From positions 5,022,001 to 5,086,000 of the forward strand of contig NC_135209.1 in NCBI RefSeq assembly GCF_050948175.1: 64,000 nt of DNA. Reading direction: 5' to 3'. This document shows, one piece after another, positions 1 to 11,034 of the stretch (positions within the stretch are counted from its first letter, which is position 1; each line of letters starts with the position of its first letter). The notes beneath the pieces were generated by a model. The model searched no databases. It was not told the DNA's origin and worked only from the letters and a program-made list of their open reading frames with translations. The translations under genes were made by a program, and so were the position numbers. This DNA comes from Xylocopa sonorina (lineage: Eukaryota > Arthropoda > Insecta > Hymenoptera > Apidae).

Positions 1-3000
1 GGAACAATTTTTGTGTTGGTTTCCGCTGATGCTTGTAAATACTGGAAACGTAGCCACGTTAGATATCTCCAGCGAAGCGTCATACGAGTGGTATCGATTC
101 GCGTGCGATGTTGTGCGAAGGGTGGAACAGATGCACGAGATATCTTTTCTGCGGATAGCAGGGGGTTAAATTTTTCCAGCGCGAGACATGTGTGCGTCGG
201 ATAGTCATCGCGCGAGGAGCAGAAAAATATAAATAACGTTCAATTTCGAAGGTGAATTATTCGAATTTTTTGCTAAGAAATATATCAGGTAGCTTATTTT
301 TACAATATCACGCATACAACATGTGTTGGCGATTAATTCTCTGCAGTAGCCACAGATGTTGATCTATTCGTATCGCTTATGGCGAATACGCGACCCCAAA
401 TATGCATCAGTGAACCTGTAACGTATCTAAACTGACCGAAACTTTTAATGGATGTGCCCTACACGTCGTTCCGCAAACAAAGTGTCGGCGATAAATTAGA
501 ACAAAATTGAAGGTTCTATATATTTCCGCTAAGTATCGCATAATTAATTATACACGTGGCGCAGGGCGCAATGCGTCCTTTTTAATGCGAATTTAATTAA
601 CGAAAACTCCCCTCCAATTTATTTATTCCATACTAATTAACGACGCGTCAACAGTCGCGATTTTGGTCGTTCTGAATTTGTTGGACCGGTGGATATTTCA
701 ATTATTTGCCAATCAAGGAGCGGAGAAGAGAAATGAATGAATTTATAAATCAATTCGAGTTTATTTTTATTAAATACCGAGGAACAATAAATCGTTTGAT
801 CGTTGTGTATTCCCGGCTTAAAGGAACGAAGAGTCAAAATTGACGTTGCTCTCATTTCAACCTGACAAGGTAGAACAAAGCATTTCTACGTACACACTGG
901 AACGGACAAAGCGCTAATGAATTAACTAACGAGAATTCTGAAAACAATGTAACGAATGCTCCCCCCTCACGGCTAATTGAATGAACGTTTTAATGGAAGC
1001 GTCGCGATAGGAGGTTGCTGTTACGGTTCCGTAAACACATCATCTCGAGAAAGCCGGGCACGTCGGTTGATTTATGGGAAAAGTGGTGCCTTATCGCGTG
1101 TTACTTTGGCGTTTCCGGTCCCATATGGTCCGCGTTAAACTTTAAGTGGCGTTTCAAAGCCTCGCGACTGGGATTGTTGCGTGAGACGATAAGCTTGAAA
1201 TCACAATGAAACACGAAACTTTTCGTTATTCCCGTTGCGCGGTATAAAGCATCGTGGCGGACGATCGTATTTGCATTTTTATGTCAAATTGCGTTTATCG
1301 TCCCTCGAATGCGAGGCAAATAAAATCTTCCCTGCCAGTTTCCTGCCGTACAATTCGTATGACCCGTGATTTTCACATAAATTATCGGTCGAACAATCCG
1401 TTTATGAATTCGCGTTCGAAAATTTGACGCGACTCGCGTCCCGTTCTCACGCAACTTTCTAATTAATTGCGAAACCTGCTGGCTGAACGAGACAGAAGAT
1501 TAACTAGCCGAACATGATACGTGGAATACGACGATTAAACCGAAAAATAGGGGGACAAGCGACCTCGTTTCGTCGACCATTTGTGAACTAATTGATGCCA
1601 ATCGGTGGTTGAGAATATTAACGAACAGCTTCTAAATTAGGCAGATTAAAGCGTTTATTAACATATATGAAATATCGAGGCTACGAAAAATGCATTTAAC
1701 TGTCTCATATCTCGTGCGTTTTTTTTTCAGAAAGTAAGTTCGCGATTCGTATGAATTAAAACCTTCGAAGCGCTAATACGACAGAAACATTAGTTAACGT
1801 GGCACTAACAATTTGCCATCTTGATTCTGTCGGATAAAAATTTTTCCCTGATTCTCCACGGTGACGTACTCTCCTTCGACGCATTCGCTTTTCAATATCT
1901 TTCCCGGCATTCATTTTCGCTCGGCCATTACAAAGATACTCCTCCATTCTCGGGTTTCCACTCTTTCGTGACAACTCCCTTTTCAGTCGCGCTCGCACGG
2001 ACAAGTTCATCATTTCGTGAACACATTATACGAGTCTGAAGAGCCCGAGTTGAAAGCTCCGTGAATGACCTTTTTTAAACTTCGAGACGTTACGGTTTGA
2101 AGGAGATCGATGACTTAGAATCTCGAGAATTTCTTCTCCCCTCGCTGTCTTTTATTTATTCAAAGATTCAGAGCATCCAGAGATTCACCAAGTATTTAAA
2201 TTAATTCCAGCTTTTCTAATTCCTTATTTAAATAAAAATTTCCCGGACTCAGGAAGTTCTTTTACTTAATCCTTAAATATATGAGACTGTACAGTGGTAT
2301 TAAAATTGCATAAAATTCATTTCGTAGTAGTTACTTCCTTCGATTCCATTCTTCCGCGAATATCTAACGTTTTACATTAAAGGCACGATGTCTCGCAGGA
2401 GATAAGCACGGCTGTAATTCCATGAATTACTTCGCTCGAAACTTCCGGAATCCGATTGGAATTGCCCTGAGATGAATTATAGAATACAACATTCCAAATA
2501 CATAGACAATATCGAGCTACGATATTATACATGCTTGCGTATATATATAACCCTGAATAATTATCTAATCGATGACATACCTCGTATCGATACAAGTCTA
2601 GCTTACTTTGGAAAATTTTGTATATTTTATATAAAGCTCCGTTAATAATAGAAAGTTCAAGTTGCGCGAGTATTGCGTCCTTTAAAGATCACTTGTTAGA
2701 AAAGAGCATTACTCGCGTTGCCTTAAAGAAAACTCGTTTTCCTCGAACGAAATTGCTGGAACTACTGTTCGCGTCTGGTTCTCACATTTCTTAAACACGG
2801 TACGAGTCTACTTGTCGGATACTCAAGATTGTTTTCTCTCGCAAAACAAATAATTCTTGGGATACTTCGTTGCGTGCGAACATTACATTCGGTACGTAAT
2901 CTCCCGTGGAAAGTTTAGCTCCAAAACAATCCACGTTCCCGTCCCCCACCCGCCTCTGTGTTTTCCTCTTTTCCATTTTCGTAGGTTTCCTCTTTATCAG

Positions 3001-6000
3001 ATCCTGTCGCGTTTCAATTCCACAGATCGCAATCAGGTTAATCTCGACCATTAAGTAAATTGCTACGTCGGTGTCCTGTGTTTCCATGCCCGGCTCGAGC
3101 CGCACGGTCGCTCCTCTGCTCCCGGTTCGTTAAGGGTTGACAATGATCTCGAATCCACGGCTTAAACCGTCCTGGAACCACACACCGAGATTCCATACCG
3201 TTGACGACTTTTCGAAGTTTCGTTTCAGGCTTACATGCTCGGTTGAACTTATATCGACTTCCGTCGGTTAGCCCTTGTTAGTCTCGCTAGATTAAGCCGG
3301 AAGCAGGGTCGCTACAAGTGTTGGCTTCGCCGTACGTGCGGCATTCTTTCGAATCTTTGATACGAAACGGTTATCGGAGCACGATTACGTGGGTATCGAA
3401 TTCCCGTTGTCACTGATTGGAACGGAGGTTTAGAAACTTAAAGAAAAAAAGAGCAGAATATATTAGTAATTGGAGTGCTCAAGTCATAAAAGTATTTTAC
3501 AAGTTGTGTTATAATACAGCTTCTACAATTGTGGTGACCCTCTTAAACTCGACGTTAAAGGGGTAACGCCACAAGAGTCTCTCGTAAATCCACACTTAAC
3601 CTTCCAGTTCCTATATAATAACTTTCTGACCTGACTCTAGTATCCTCGTTACTACTATAACAGGTCTACTAGCAAACTCAGACCAACTCGATCTTCCTCT
3701 CCTTCCCTCCTCTTCCTTTGCCTCTTTTCCTTTCCAAACACTCTTTACAGAACCATGAGACCACAAATTAGGCTACAGCAACATTTTCATTCGAAACAAA
3801 GCCGTATCTGGCCGGCTCTGTGCGTAACGTTGACTTTGCAAGTAGTACAGGTCAACCAAAAGTCGGACCATTAGTCGGACATTGCGATAATCTTGCGTGC
3901 TCGCATTTTCCCGATGCGGGGGCTTCTCGTCGATGCTGACGCAAGTATCTCCAGCGAAATTGGAAACACCGATCCCGAATTTCTTTCCGTTTAATCCCCG
4001 AATTAGTGGCCACCTGGGAATCGCGATTTAAACAAACGCAAATTCGTTCTCACGCTCGACCCGGAACGTTCCTCCGCAAATATTTCCCCGTGAAATCTGC
4101 CCGCGTCCGAACACGCGTTTACATTTTCCTGGAATTACTTTAAACGGTCCCGCTTGCTAATTCGTTTGCCGTTCCTCCACTTTAATCACGTGAAATTTGT
4201 TACCAGCGTTTGTCCAAGCGCCAAGTTGTTTTTTCTCTCGACGACTGTTTGAACAGTTTACAGTCGCTCTTACCGAGGCTAAACTCGTCAGAGAAGGCGA
4301 ACCAGTTCTGTCGCGAACTTAAACGTCGATGTAGATATATTCGCGATTGTTCTTACTATATTAAAGAATTTTTTGGAAAATTACTATGAGTAGCCATAGC
4401 TTCTTGTATCTTCATAATTTCGAAGAAACCGAAAGCAGCAGTCCCAGAGGACAAGACTGGTTGTAAGATACGTAATCATAAAACATATTGTACCCAACAT
4501 GCAGCTTGTTAAACGTAATACAGATAATTCTGAAACAATGAGAATCGGTGGCACTCCTGGGCTGGCGTCGCTCGACTTCACGCTTTTGTCTCCATTGAGA
4601 TACGTAGCATTATAGTTGCTGATGTTGAAGACTGGCCATTCTGGTGATATCAGGGACGCAAATGTCTTGAGGTTACGTCTACGCGTGATCCTTTCATACT
4701 TTTGCAAGAAGTATCAAGGGACCTTATCATCCTCAGCTATTTCTCTGTTTTTTTTTCGCTCTCTGTTGCTCGGTGCTCGTCCATTTTACAGTAATAGCAG
4801 GCAATATGTATCGCCCTTAACATTAGCAATGGAATTTTTATGAAACTACTTTCGTGATCTGTGTTTATTACTTAGCATGATTCTAGCATTCGTTTTATTA
4901 GACTTAAGAGGCGAGAATTATTTTCCGTACAGCGGCGCTGATCGTAAAATTTGAAGTATAGAATTTCTCGCGAGAATGTTTAACTTTCCCAGCCACTCAA
5001 CATTTTCCAGCTTCGTCCTACAGGGTTTTTTTTAGTACTCTCGTGCCTGTCATCTTTCTAAGTGCACACCACTTCTCTCCGTACCCCAAGTGTCACTATC
5101 TCATAGTTACGACATATACCGAATATTTTACAATTCGCAATACCTTCGTCCCTCTTTCCTTTCATTTTTCATTAGAATTTCTCCTCGATAAATGTAACCC
5201 CGTTTTAAATAAAATGTACATAGCGAGAAAATGCAATTTCCCCGTGCGAAGTATCCACGTTTCACGGAATGGAAATGATGGCATCGACGTAAATTAATAA
5301 TGCGATAATGGAGCGTTGAGGTGCATGAAAGTTTGCTATAGAAATCGTCGAGCCTGTGGTCGATGCAATTTAAAATAATCCTCGACCAAGCGAGTAGAAT
5401 AGTACTTTATGTAACTGGACGCGGTGAATAGTTCTGCAGCAAAGCGTATACCAGTAGAATACTCGGTGTATGGTCAGCCAACTAATAGAACAATATTCGA
5501 GGCACAAGTTTTGATGGTTATAGCGTTCAGAACTCGTTCGAAAGTTGGTACGAATGTATTTTTAATTCCAACAGGCTACGATTAACATAATAAGCGCGAA
5601 ATAATGAGCTAGTACCATTGTTAGGATGTCGTAATTTGTGCTTAATTCGTTTCTTTTATTCGATACTAATTTTTTGGATAAGGTCGGAGGAAATCGGAGC
5701 TGTTCCTAAATTTCATTTAAGTGGCCTTGCGGGAGGGTTAAATGTCGCTTCTTCATGTAATATTCAGGGCGTATCTCGAACAAGTTTAAAGCGGCCAGAG
5801 AGTAATGTAACTTATTCTTCTTCTCCATCGTTGCTGTATTATTTCTTTGGAACTATGAGGGACTCGCAGTGGCTTTCTTTCGTTCGTACAAACGGCGCAT
5901 AAAATGTTTCCGCGAAATGTACGATTCTCGTTATTAACCCCCGTTTTAAACGAAACTAAACCCGTAACAAGAAGAGAGGAAAAGTAGAATATTTTTATTT

Positions 6001-6958
6001 TTCAATGCAATCGTCTTCTTGGTCACGCGATCGAGCGTTTCTATAAAGATTGTACGACGAATTAAGCGCCGAAAAAGCAGTGACAGATTATACGAATTGA
6101 GGAGAATGTTCAGGAAGTGTACGGTTCTTTGTTCGCTACCGGTATACTAACGATGAGAATTAAATTTACGCGCGAACCTTACCAGCTGGAAAATTCGATT
6201 TTACCTAGACAACCCCGCCTTCACGCCGCTCGAGACGTGGCTCCGGGTAAATAAGTCGCGAAATTGAAATCGAGACGACGAATTTCTGATCGGAAGCTCG
6301 TATTTGCACGAGTGAACGTTATTCCAAGGGCGAAATACGAAGTTCCTCGAAGAACCAATGGGTACCCGATTGGTTAGAGTCTAGGCCGACGGAAGTCACG
6401 TTTGTTAAATATGACTCTCGCGACATCGACGATTGCTTTGTACCTCAACGTCTGAAACCCCACGCTACCTCTAAAACCGTCCACTTGGTACATTTCTAAC
6501 GCACGGCAACATCAATCGTGATAAAATGTAGGAAACTGCAGGTGGGTCAGAAGGTGAACGGCCTTTACATTCGAGCTTCAGCTGGCAAATGAACCTTTCC
6601 AAATCCGAACACCGGCGGGATGTTTCAATGATGAAACCTGCGTCTTTTCGGGGCAAACCACGCGCTTAACATCCTCTTTTGCCCGCTTTTGTCCGCGGAA
6701 TCGTATTTCCGTTGCTTCTTTCGACGGTGGGATATTTCCTTTTTCCGTGGTTATTTCACCACCGACGAGATCCATTGTGTGAGTTCAGAGCATTAAGAGT
6801 TTCCATGCCCCGCGTTGAGTCTCGTCACATTTTCGCGTCCCCCCCATTTCGATATCAAGTTGATCACCTCATCTTGGTTATGCCTCTACACTGTTAGTGC
6901 TCATCATGAAGAAATTTAAACATATAGCCTGAAAAATTATACTATGTGCAATCCAATT
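1..6958. other. No supported gene (AT-rich intergenic or intronic DNA)
   Basis: This stretch has AT-rich patches alternating with CpG-rich ones and only short chance frames on both strands. I see no recognisable protein domain, tRNA or transposon end. Two weak items inside it are listed separately: a possible first coding exon at 3751-3850, and a minus-strand frame at 4384-4707 rich in hydrophobic residues. It lies upstream of the receptor gene on the same strand, so it could be intergenic or a very long 5' intron. Confidence 0.6.
3751..3850 (+). other. Weak candidate first coding exon with a hydrophobic leader
   Basis: A strong acceptor-like site (a pyrimidine-rich run from about 3690, ending CTTTACAG at 3750) is followed four bases later by an ATG at 3755 in a good insect context (AACCATG). 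The frame is open for 39 codons to a TAG at 3872. It contains a hydrophobic stretch at residues 18-31 (IWPALCVTLTLQVV) that could be a signal-peptide core. Possible donors are AAGTAGTA near 3840 and CAGGTCAAC after 3850; both are weak. I recognise no family and no following exon. The site may simply be a chance pyrimidine tract near an ATG. Confidence 0.15.
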
Positions 6959-6996
6959 GAAAATTTCAAAGTCCTGAAAAGGACTTGGAAAGTTCC
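6959..6996 (+). repeat. Hairpin with a GAAA loop at the left edge of the repeat array
   Basis: Two 17-nt arms, 6959-6975 and 6980-6996, pair at 14 of 17 positions around a 4-nt loop, GAAA. The same hairpin recurs at 12281-12318 at the right edge of the array with a GAGA loop. It is absent upstream of the palindromes in the three inner copies. Both loops fit the GNRA pattern known from stable RNA hairpins. Its place outside the first and last copies suggests that it belongs to the ancestral element. Confidence 0.6.
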
Positions 6997-7039
6997 GACT
7001 GGATTGCAAATGACTTAAGTGTATGCGCGTAGTCCTTAG

Positions 7040-7085
7040 CTTGATATCGTTTTCGAGAGACCGATCTTTCGAAAATGTTATCAAG
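7040..7085. repeat. 46-bp imperfect palindrome, copy A
   Basis: Two 23-nt arms meet directly at 7062/7063. Relative to the other copies, the fifth pair from the outside has changed from G-C to A-T on both arms. The 16th pair, a G-G mismatch elsewhere, is a G-C pair here. Two mismatches (pairs 8 and 22) and two G-T wobbles (pairs 10 and 18) are present. Outer 7-nt arms CGTAGTC (7028-7034) and GACTACG (7110-7116) enclose it. Confidence 0.8.
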
Positions 7086-7410
7086 GACCCAGGCCCACCA
7101 CGTGGAGGTGACTACGCAGGGACCCATCCCTAGAATAATCCCTAATCCCATCCACCCTCCATTACATCTATGTGTTCTCGGTACAGAAGGTACCGAGGAC
7201 CGACTCTACTTGTGAATTTCAAACAACCGAAACCATAATGCATTTTCCAAAATCTAACATAGACTTTAGAAAGTGCAGTATGAACTTTACGATAGGGACA
7301 TTAGGAAGGGGATATGACGGGAAATTACATACATAAATAAAAAATTACATACATATATAATAATGAAATTACATACATGTATAATATAAAAATATATCAA
7401 TAATTAAAAT

Positions 7411-7475
7411 CCCTCGGCGATCCAACGGCGCTCCATCGGCGTTCCAACGGCGATCCATCGGCGATCCAGCGGCGA
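7411..7475 (+). repeat. 11-bp minisatellite at the end of copy A
   Basis: About six tandem units close to GGCGATCCAAC, with drift at a few positions (C/A in the middle, A/T near the end). The same block closes copies B, C and D at the same relative place and is preceded each time by an AT-rich run ending TTAAAATCC. Confidence 0.85.
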
Positions 7476-7797
7476 GAACCTAAACCTAACACAACTTAAA
7501 CTCTAGGTTAACTAACTACACAATTTACAATACAGTACAAAGTTTTCAACTAACTCAACATTGGAACTACCCGCAATAAAAGTATTTTGATTTCATGCGA
7601 ACAAAGTAGAATGATAGTTGTGCGAAAAAGTAAAAATACTCGAAAGGGAAAGCAAAAAATAGAAAATGAAAAGTGAGAAGTAACTTTAAGTTGATGTAAT
7701 GTTACGGAAAATTCTAATAAGACAATCAGTTTAAATGCTTTGGTAGTTCTAATATTGAATTTACATCTGTACTTAAATCTAGGTACGTAGTCCTTAG

Positions 7798-7843
7798 CTT
7801 GGTACCATTTACGAGAGACCGGTCTCTGGAAAATGGTACCAAG
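7798..7843. repeat. 46-bp imperfect palindrome, copy B
   Basis: Arms of 23 nt meet at the centre ACCGGT (7818-7823). The outer part reads CTTGGTACCAT and pairs with ATGGTACCAAG. Pairs 14 (A-A) and 16 (G-G) are mismatched; the other 21 pair. Outer arms CGTAGTC (7786-7792) and GACTACG (7868-7874) plus a small hairpin TCCAC-CCC-GTGGA (7852-7864) make a three-branch fold. Confidence 0.9.
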
Positions 7844-8493
7844 GGGCCAGGTCCACCCCGTGGAGGTGACTACGCAGGGACCCATCCCTATTTCCCTAAT
7901 CCCATCCACCCTCCATTACATTCAGGTGTTCTCGGTACAGAAGGTACCGAGGACTGACTCTACTTCTAACTTTCAAACAACCGGACTCCATAGTACATTC
8001 TCCTTACATAGATTTTAGAGATTGTAGTATGGATGGATTTACGAAAGGGATGATAAGAAATGCCATTCTCTTAACCAAAGTGAAATTTGTAATGTGAATC
8101 TACTGACACTTTAGAAAAATTAAAGTGTTCTACGGTACGATATAGAAGATGAAATTAAACTAAAGTTAAGAAAAGATACTAATTCGAAGCAAGATGAAAT
8201 TCGCGACGCGACCAAAGCGAACAAGTACCAATGAAACCTGCGTTACATTCTCGCGAGAGGATTCTAACCCGATGGTCCACTACTAGTCACTAGGTGAACC
8301 ATACCCGACGCGAATCCCGAGCAAATTATATTTATGCCACGTCTTACAACGAAACAGCTGATACCACGCTCTCCCCAATGGTGAATGCGGCTACCATCAA
8401 GAATTCAGCGAGACTTAGCAGTAGGACGCATTGCCCACCGACAAGAACGAACTTCGTAGACCGCCCCAAGTCGTCTTACAGCAGGCCCGAAGG

Positions 8494-8603
8494 CCCCAGC
8501 GACACGGGGTAGGAGCTACTCGGAACGAACCGCGATGAGCGCGTCCAATGTACTAAGCCTATACCCAAGTCGAGTACCCAACGGGCGTACCAATCGACAA
8601 GGG
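8494..8603 (+). repeat. Stem-loop pair in the repeat body, copy B
   Basis: The first hairpin is CCCC (8494-8497) with GGGG (8506-8509). The second has 9-nt arms CCCAAGTCG (8564-8572) and CGACAAGGG (8595-8603), with seven pairs and a central AA/AA mismatch. Its loop contains a further GTAC/GTAC stem. Copy C has the same at 10162-10201. In diverged copy D the arms become CCCTGGTC and GACCAGGG (11754-11792), where the AA/AA mismatch is replaced by T-A and G-C pairs. Both stems therefore survive divergence. Confidence 0.55.
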
Positions 8604-9008
8604 CTGCGAAATCTCAATGGGCTCCGAAAACCACATCAGTTTGATTGAGCATCGACTATTTCGCTGCGTGGAAATGGAAGACTAAATATCGAACGAGTAG
8701 AAAAGAAAAGAAAAGAAAGAATACGTGAAGCGATTTCACGCAGCAGAAACTTAGAATACTCAGGGGAAAATGTAACGCATGTTCATCGGTACTGACTAAA
8801 CGCGATTATAGAAATGGCTCTTCCACTTTGGATGAGAAAATGTACTCCTTTACAATTTTATTACAAAAGAGAAGATGGGAATAAGGGTGTTACATACATA
8901 ATATACATAGAACATATACAATATATATAAAAATATTTATTATTAAGGAGAAGATGGGAATAAGGGTATTACATACATAATATAGAGAAAAATAATTATA
9001 ATTAAAAT

Positions 9009-9073
9009 CCCTCGGCGATCCAACGGCGCTCCAACGGCGCTCCAACGGCGATCCATCGGCGATCCAGCGGCGA
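9009..9073 (+). repeat. 11-bp minisatellite at the end of copy B
   Basis: About six units of the GGCGCTCCAAC/GGCGATCCAAC type. It has the same length as the copy A block but a different order of unit variants, which suggests slippage or exchange between blocks. Confidence 0.85.
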
Positions 9074-9395
9074 GAACCTAAACCTAACACAACTTAAACT
9101 CTAGGTTAACTAACTACACAATTTACAATACAGTACAAAGTTTTCAACTAACTCAACATTAGAACTACCCGCAATAAAAGTATTTTGATTTCATGCGAAC
9201 AAAGTAGAATGATAGTTGTGCGAAAAAGTAAAAATACTCGAAAGGGAAAGCAAAGAATAGAAAATGAAAAGTGAGAAGTAACTTTAAGTTGATGTAATGT
9301 TATGGAAAATTCTAATAAGACAATCAATTTAAATGCTTTGGTAGTTCTAATATTGAATTTACATCTGTACTTAAATCTAGGTACGTAGTCCTTAG

Positions 9396-9441
9396 CTTGG
9401 TACCATTTACGAGAGACCGGTCTCTGGAAAATGGTACCAAG
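9396..9441. repeat. 46-bp imperfect palindrome, copy C
   Basis: Identical to the copy B palindrome, including the A-A mismatch at pair 14 and the G-G mismatch at pair 16. Enclosing arms are at 9384-9390 and 9466-9472. The downstream CTCGGTAC hairpin is at 9529-9549. Confidence 0.9.
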
Positions 9442-10601
9442 GGGCCAGGTCCACCCCGTGGAGGTGACTACGCAGGGACCCATCCCTATTTCCCTAATCC
9501 CATCCACCCTCCATTACATCCGTGTGTTCTCGGTACAGAAGGTACCGAGGACTGACTCTACTTCTAACTTTCAAACAACCGGAATCCATAATACATTCTC
9601 TTTACATAGATTTTAGAGACTGCAGTATGGATGGATTTACGAAAGGGATAATAAGAAATGCCATTCTCTTAACCAAAGTGAAATTTGTAAAGTGAATCTA
9701 CAGACACTTTCCAAATGTTAAAGTGTTTTACGGGACGATATTTAAGATGAAATTAAACTAAAGTTAAGAAAAGAAACTATATTCAAGGAAGGTTAAATTC
9801 GCGACGCGAGCAAAGCGAACAAGTACCAATGAAACCTGCGTTACATTCTCGCGAGAGGATTCTAACCCGATGGTCCACTACTAATCACTAGGTGAACCAT
9901 ACCCGACGCGAATCGCGAGCAAATTATATTTATGCCACGTCTTACAACGAAACAGCTGATACCACGCTCTCCCCAATGGTGAATGCGGCTACCATCAAGA
10001 ATTCAGCGAGACTTAGCAGTAGGACGCATTGCCCACCGACAAGAACGAACTTCGTAGACCGCCCCAAGTCGTCTTACAGCAGGCCCGAAGACCCCAGCGA
10101 CACGGGGTAGGAGCTACTCGGAACGAACCGCGGTGAGCGCGTCCAATGTACTAAGCCTATACCCAAGTCGAGTACCCAACGGGCGTACCAATCGACAAGG
10201 GCTGCGAACTCTCAATGGGCTCCGAAAACCACATCAGTTTGATTGAGCATCGACTATTTCGCTGCGTGGTAATGGAAGACTAAATCTCGAACGAATAGAA
10301 AAGAAAAGAAAAAATACGTGAAGCGATTTCAAGCAGTTGAAACTTAGAATACTCAGGGGAAAATGTAACGCATGTTCATCGGTACTGACTAAACGCGATT
10401 ATAGAAATGGCTCTTTCACTTTGGATGAGAAAATGTACTCCTTTACAATTTTATTACAAAGGAGAAGATGGGAATAAGGGTGTTACATACATAATATACA
10501 TAGAACATATACAATATATATAAAAATATCTATTATTAAGGAGAAGATGGGAATAAGGGTATTACATACATAATATAGAGAAAAATAATTATAATTAAAA
10601 T

Positions 10602-10666
10602 CCCTCGGCGATCCAACGGCGCTCCAACGGCGCTCCAACGGCGATCCAACGGCGATCCAGCGGCGA
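10602..10666 (+). repeat. 11-bp minisatellite at the end of copy C
   Basis: About six units of the same 11-bp type as the blocks at 7411 and 9009. It marks the join between copies C and D. Confidence 0.85.
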
Positions 10667-10988
10667 GAACCTAAACCTAACACAACTTAAACTCTAGGTT
10701 AACTAACTACACAATTTACAATACAGTACAAAGTTTTTAACTAACTCAACATTAGAACTACCCGCAATAAAAGTATTTTGATTTCATGCGAACAAAGTAG
10801 AATGATAGTTGTGCGGAAAAGTAAAAATACTCGAAAGAGAAAGCAAAGAATAGAAAATGAAAAGTGAGAAGTAACTTTAAGTTGATGTAATGTTATGGAA
10901 AATTTTAATAAGACAATCAATTTAAATGCTTTGGTAGTTCTAATATTGAATTTACATCTGTACTTAAATCTAGGTACGTAGTCCTTAG

Positions 10989-11034
10989 CTTGGTACTATT
11001 TTCGAGAGACCGGTCTCTGGAAAATAGTACCAAG
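10989..11034. repeat. 46-bp imperfect palindrome, copy D, with a paired substitution
   Basis: The ninth pair from the outside is T-A here but C-G in copies A, B, C and E: the left arm reads GGTACTATTTTC and the right arm GAAAATAGTACC. Only pair 16 (G-G) is mismatched. Enclosing arms are at 10977-10983 and 11059-11065, with the small hairpin CCAC-CCC-GTGG between. Confidence 0.9.

Larger units (their letters stand above)
7022..7475 (+). repeat. Repeat copy A (middle deleted) of the 1.6 kb tandem element
   Basis: From 7022 to about 7260 this matches the palindrome-containing head of the later copies (7780-7990), including the 46-bp palindrome and the CTCGGTAC hairpin at 7178-7198. It then jumps to sequence like the tail of the unit (ATTACATACATA-rich, then the 11-bp minisatellite at 7411-7475), so it lacks the roughly 900-bp body seen in copies B to D. 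It is the most diverged copy. No coding capacity is evident. Confidence 0.75.
7476..9073 (+). repeat. Repeat copy B, full 1.6 kb unit
   Basis: A full unit, nearly identical to copy C, with a 1598-bp offset between matching landmarks. In order it holds an AT-rich head (7476-7780), the three-branch palindrome domain (7786-7874), the CTCGGTAC hairpin (7931-7951), a GC-richer body (about 8230-8700) with stem-loops at 8494-8509 and 8564-8603, an AT-rich tail with ATACATA repeats (8880-9000), and the 11-bp minisatellite (9009-9073). Open frames of 60-119 codons occur in both copies, but they are on both strands, have no recognisable domains and cross the structured parts. I treat them as non-coding. 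I do not recognise the family and see no target-site duplication. Confidence 0.85.
9074..10666 (+). repeat. Repeat copy C, full 1.6 kb unit
   Basis: Nearly identical to copy B across the head, palindrome domain, body and tail, with scattered single-base differences and a few short indels (for example, a shorter AAAAG run near 10300). The high identity of B and C against the clear divergence of D points to a recent duplication of one unit or to gene conversion between neighbours. The body stem-loop is at 10162-10201. Confidence 0.85.

Noticed and set aside
7550..7909. 119-codon minus-strand frame repeated at 9148-9507, and the 72-codon frame at 8294-8512 repeated at 9892-10110
   Set aside because: The frames are repeated because the whole 1.6 kb unit is duplicated. 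They show no domain, cross the palindrome or body hairpins, and are not preserved in diverged copy D.
10673..10682. CCTAA-like repeats (AACCTAAACCTAAC) resembling insect telomere sequence, also at 7478 and 9075
   Set aside because: Only two imperfect units per copy, repeated because the larger unit is repeated. Not a telomeric array.
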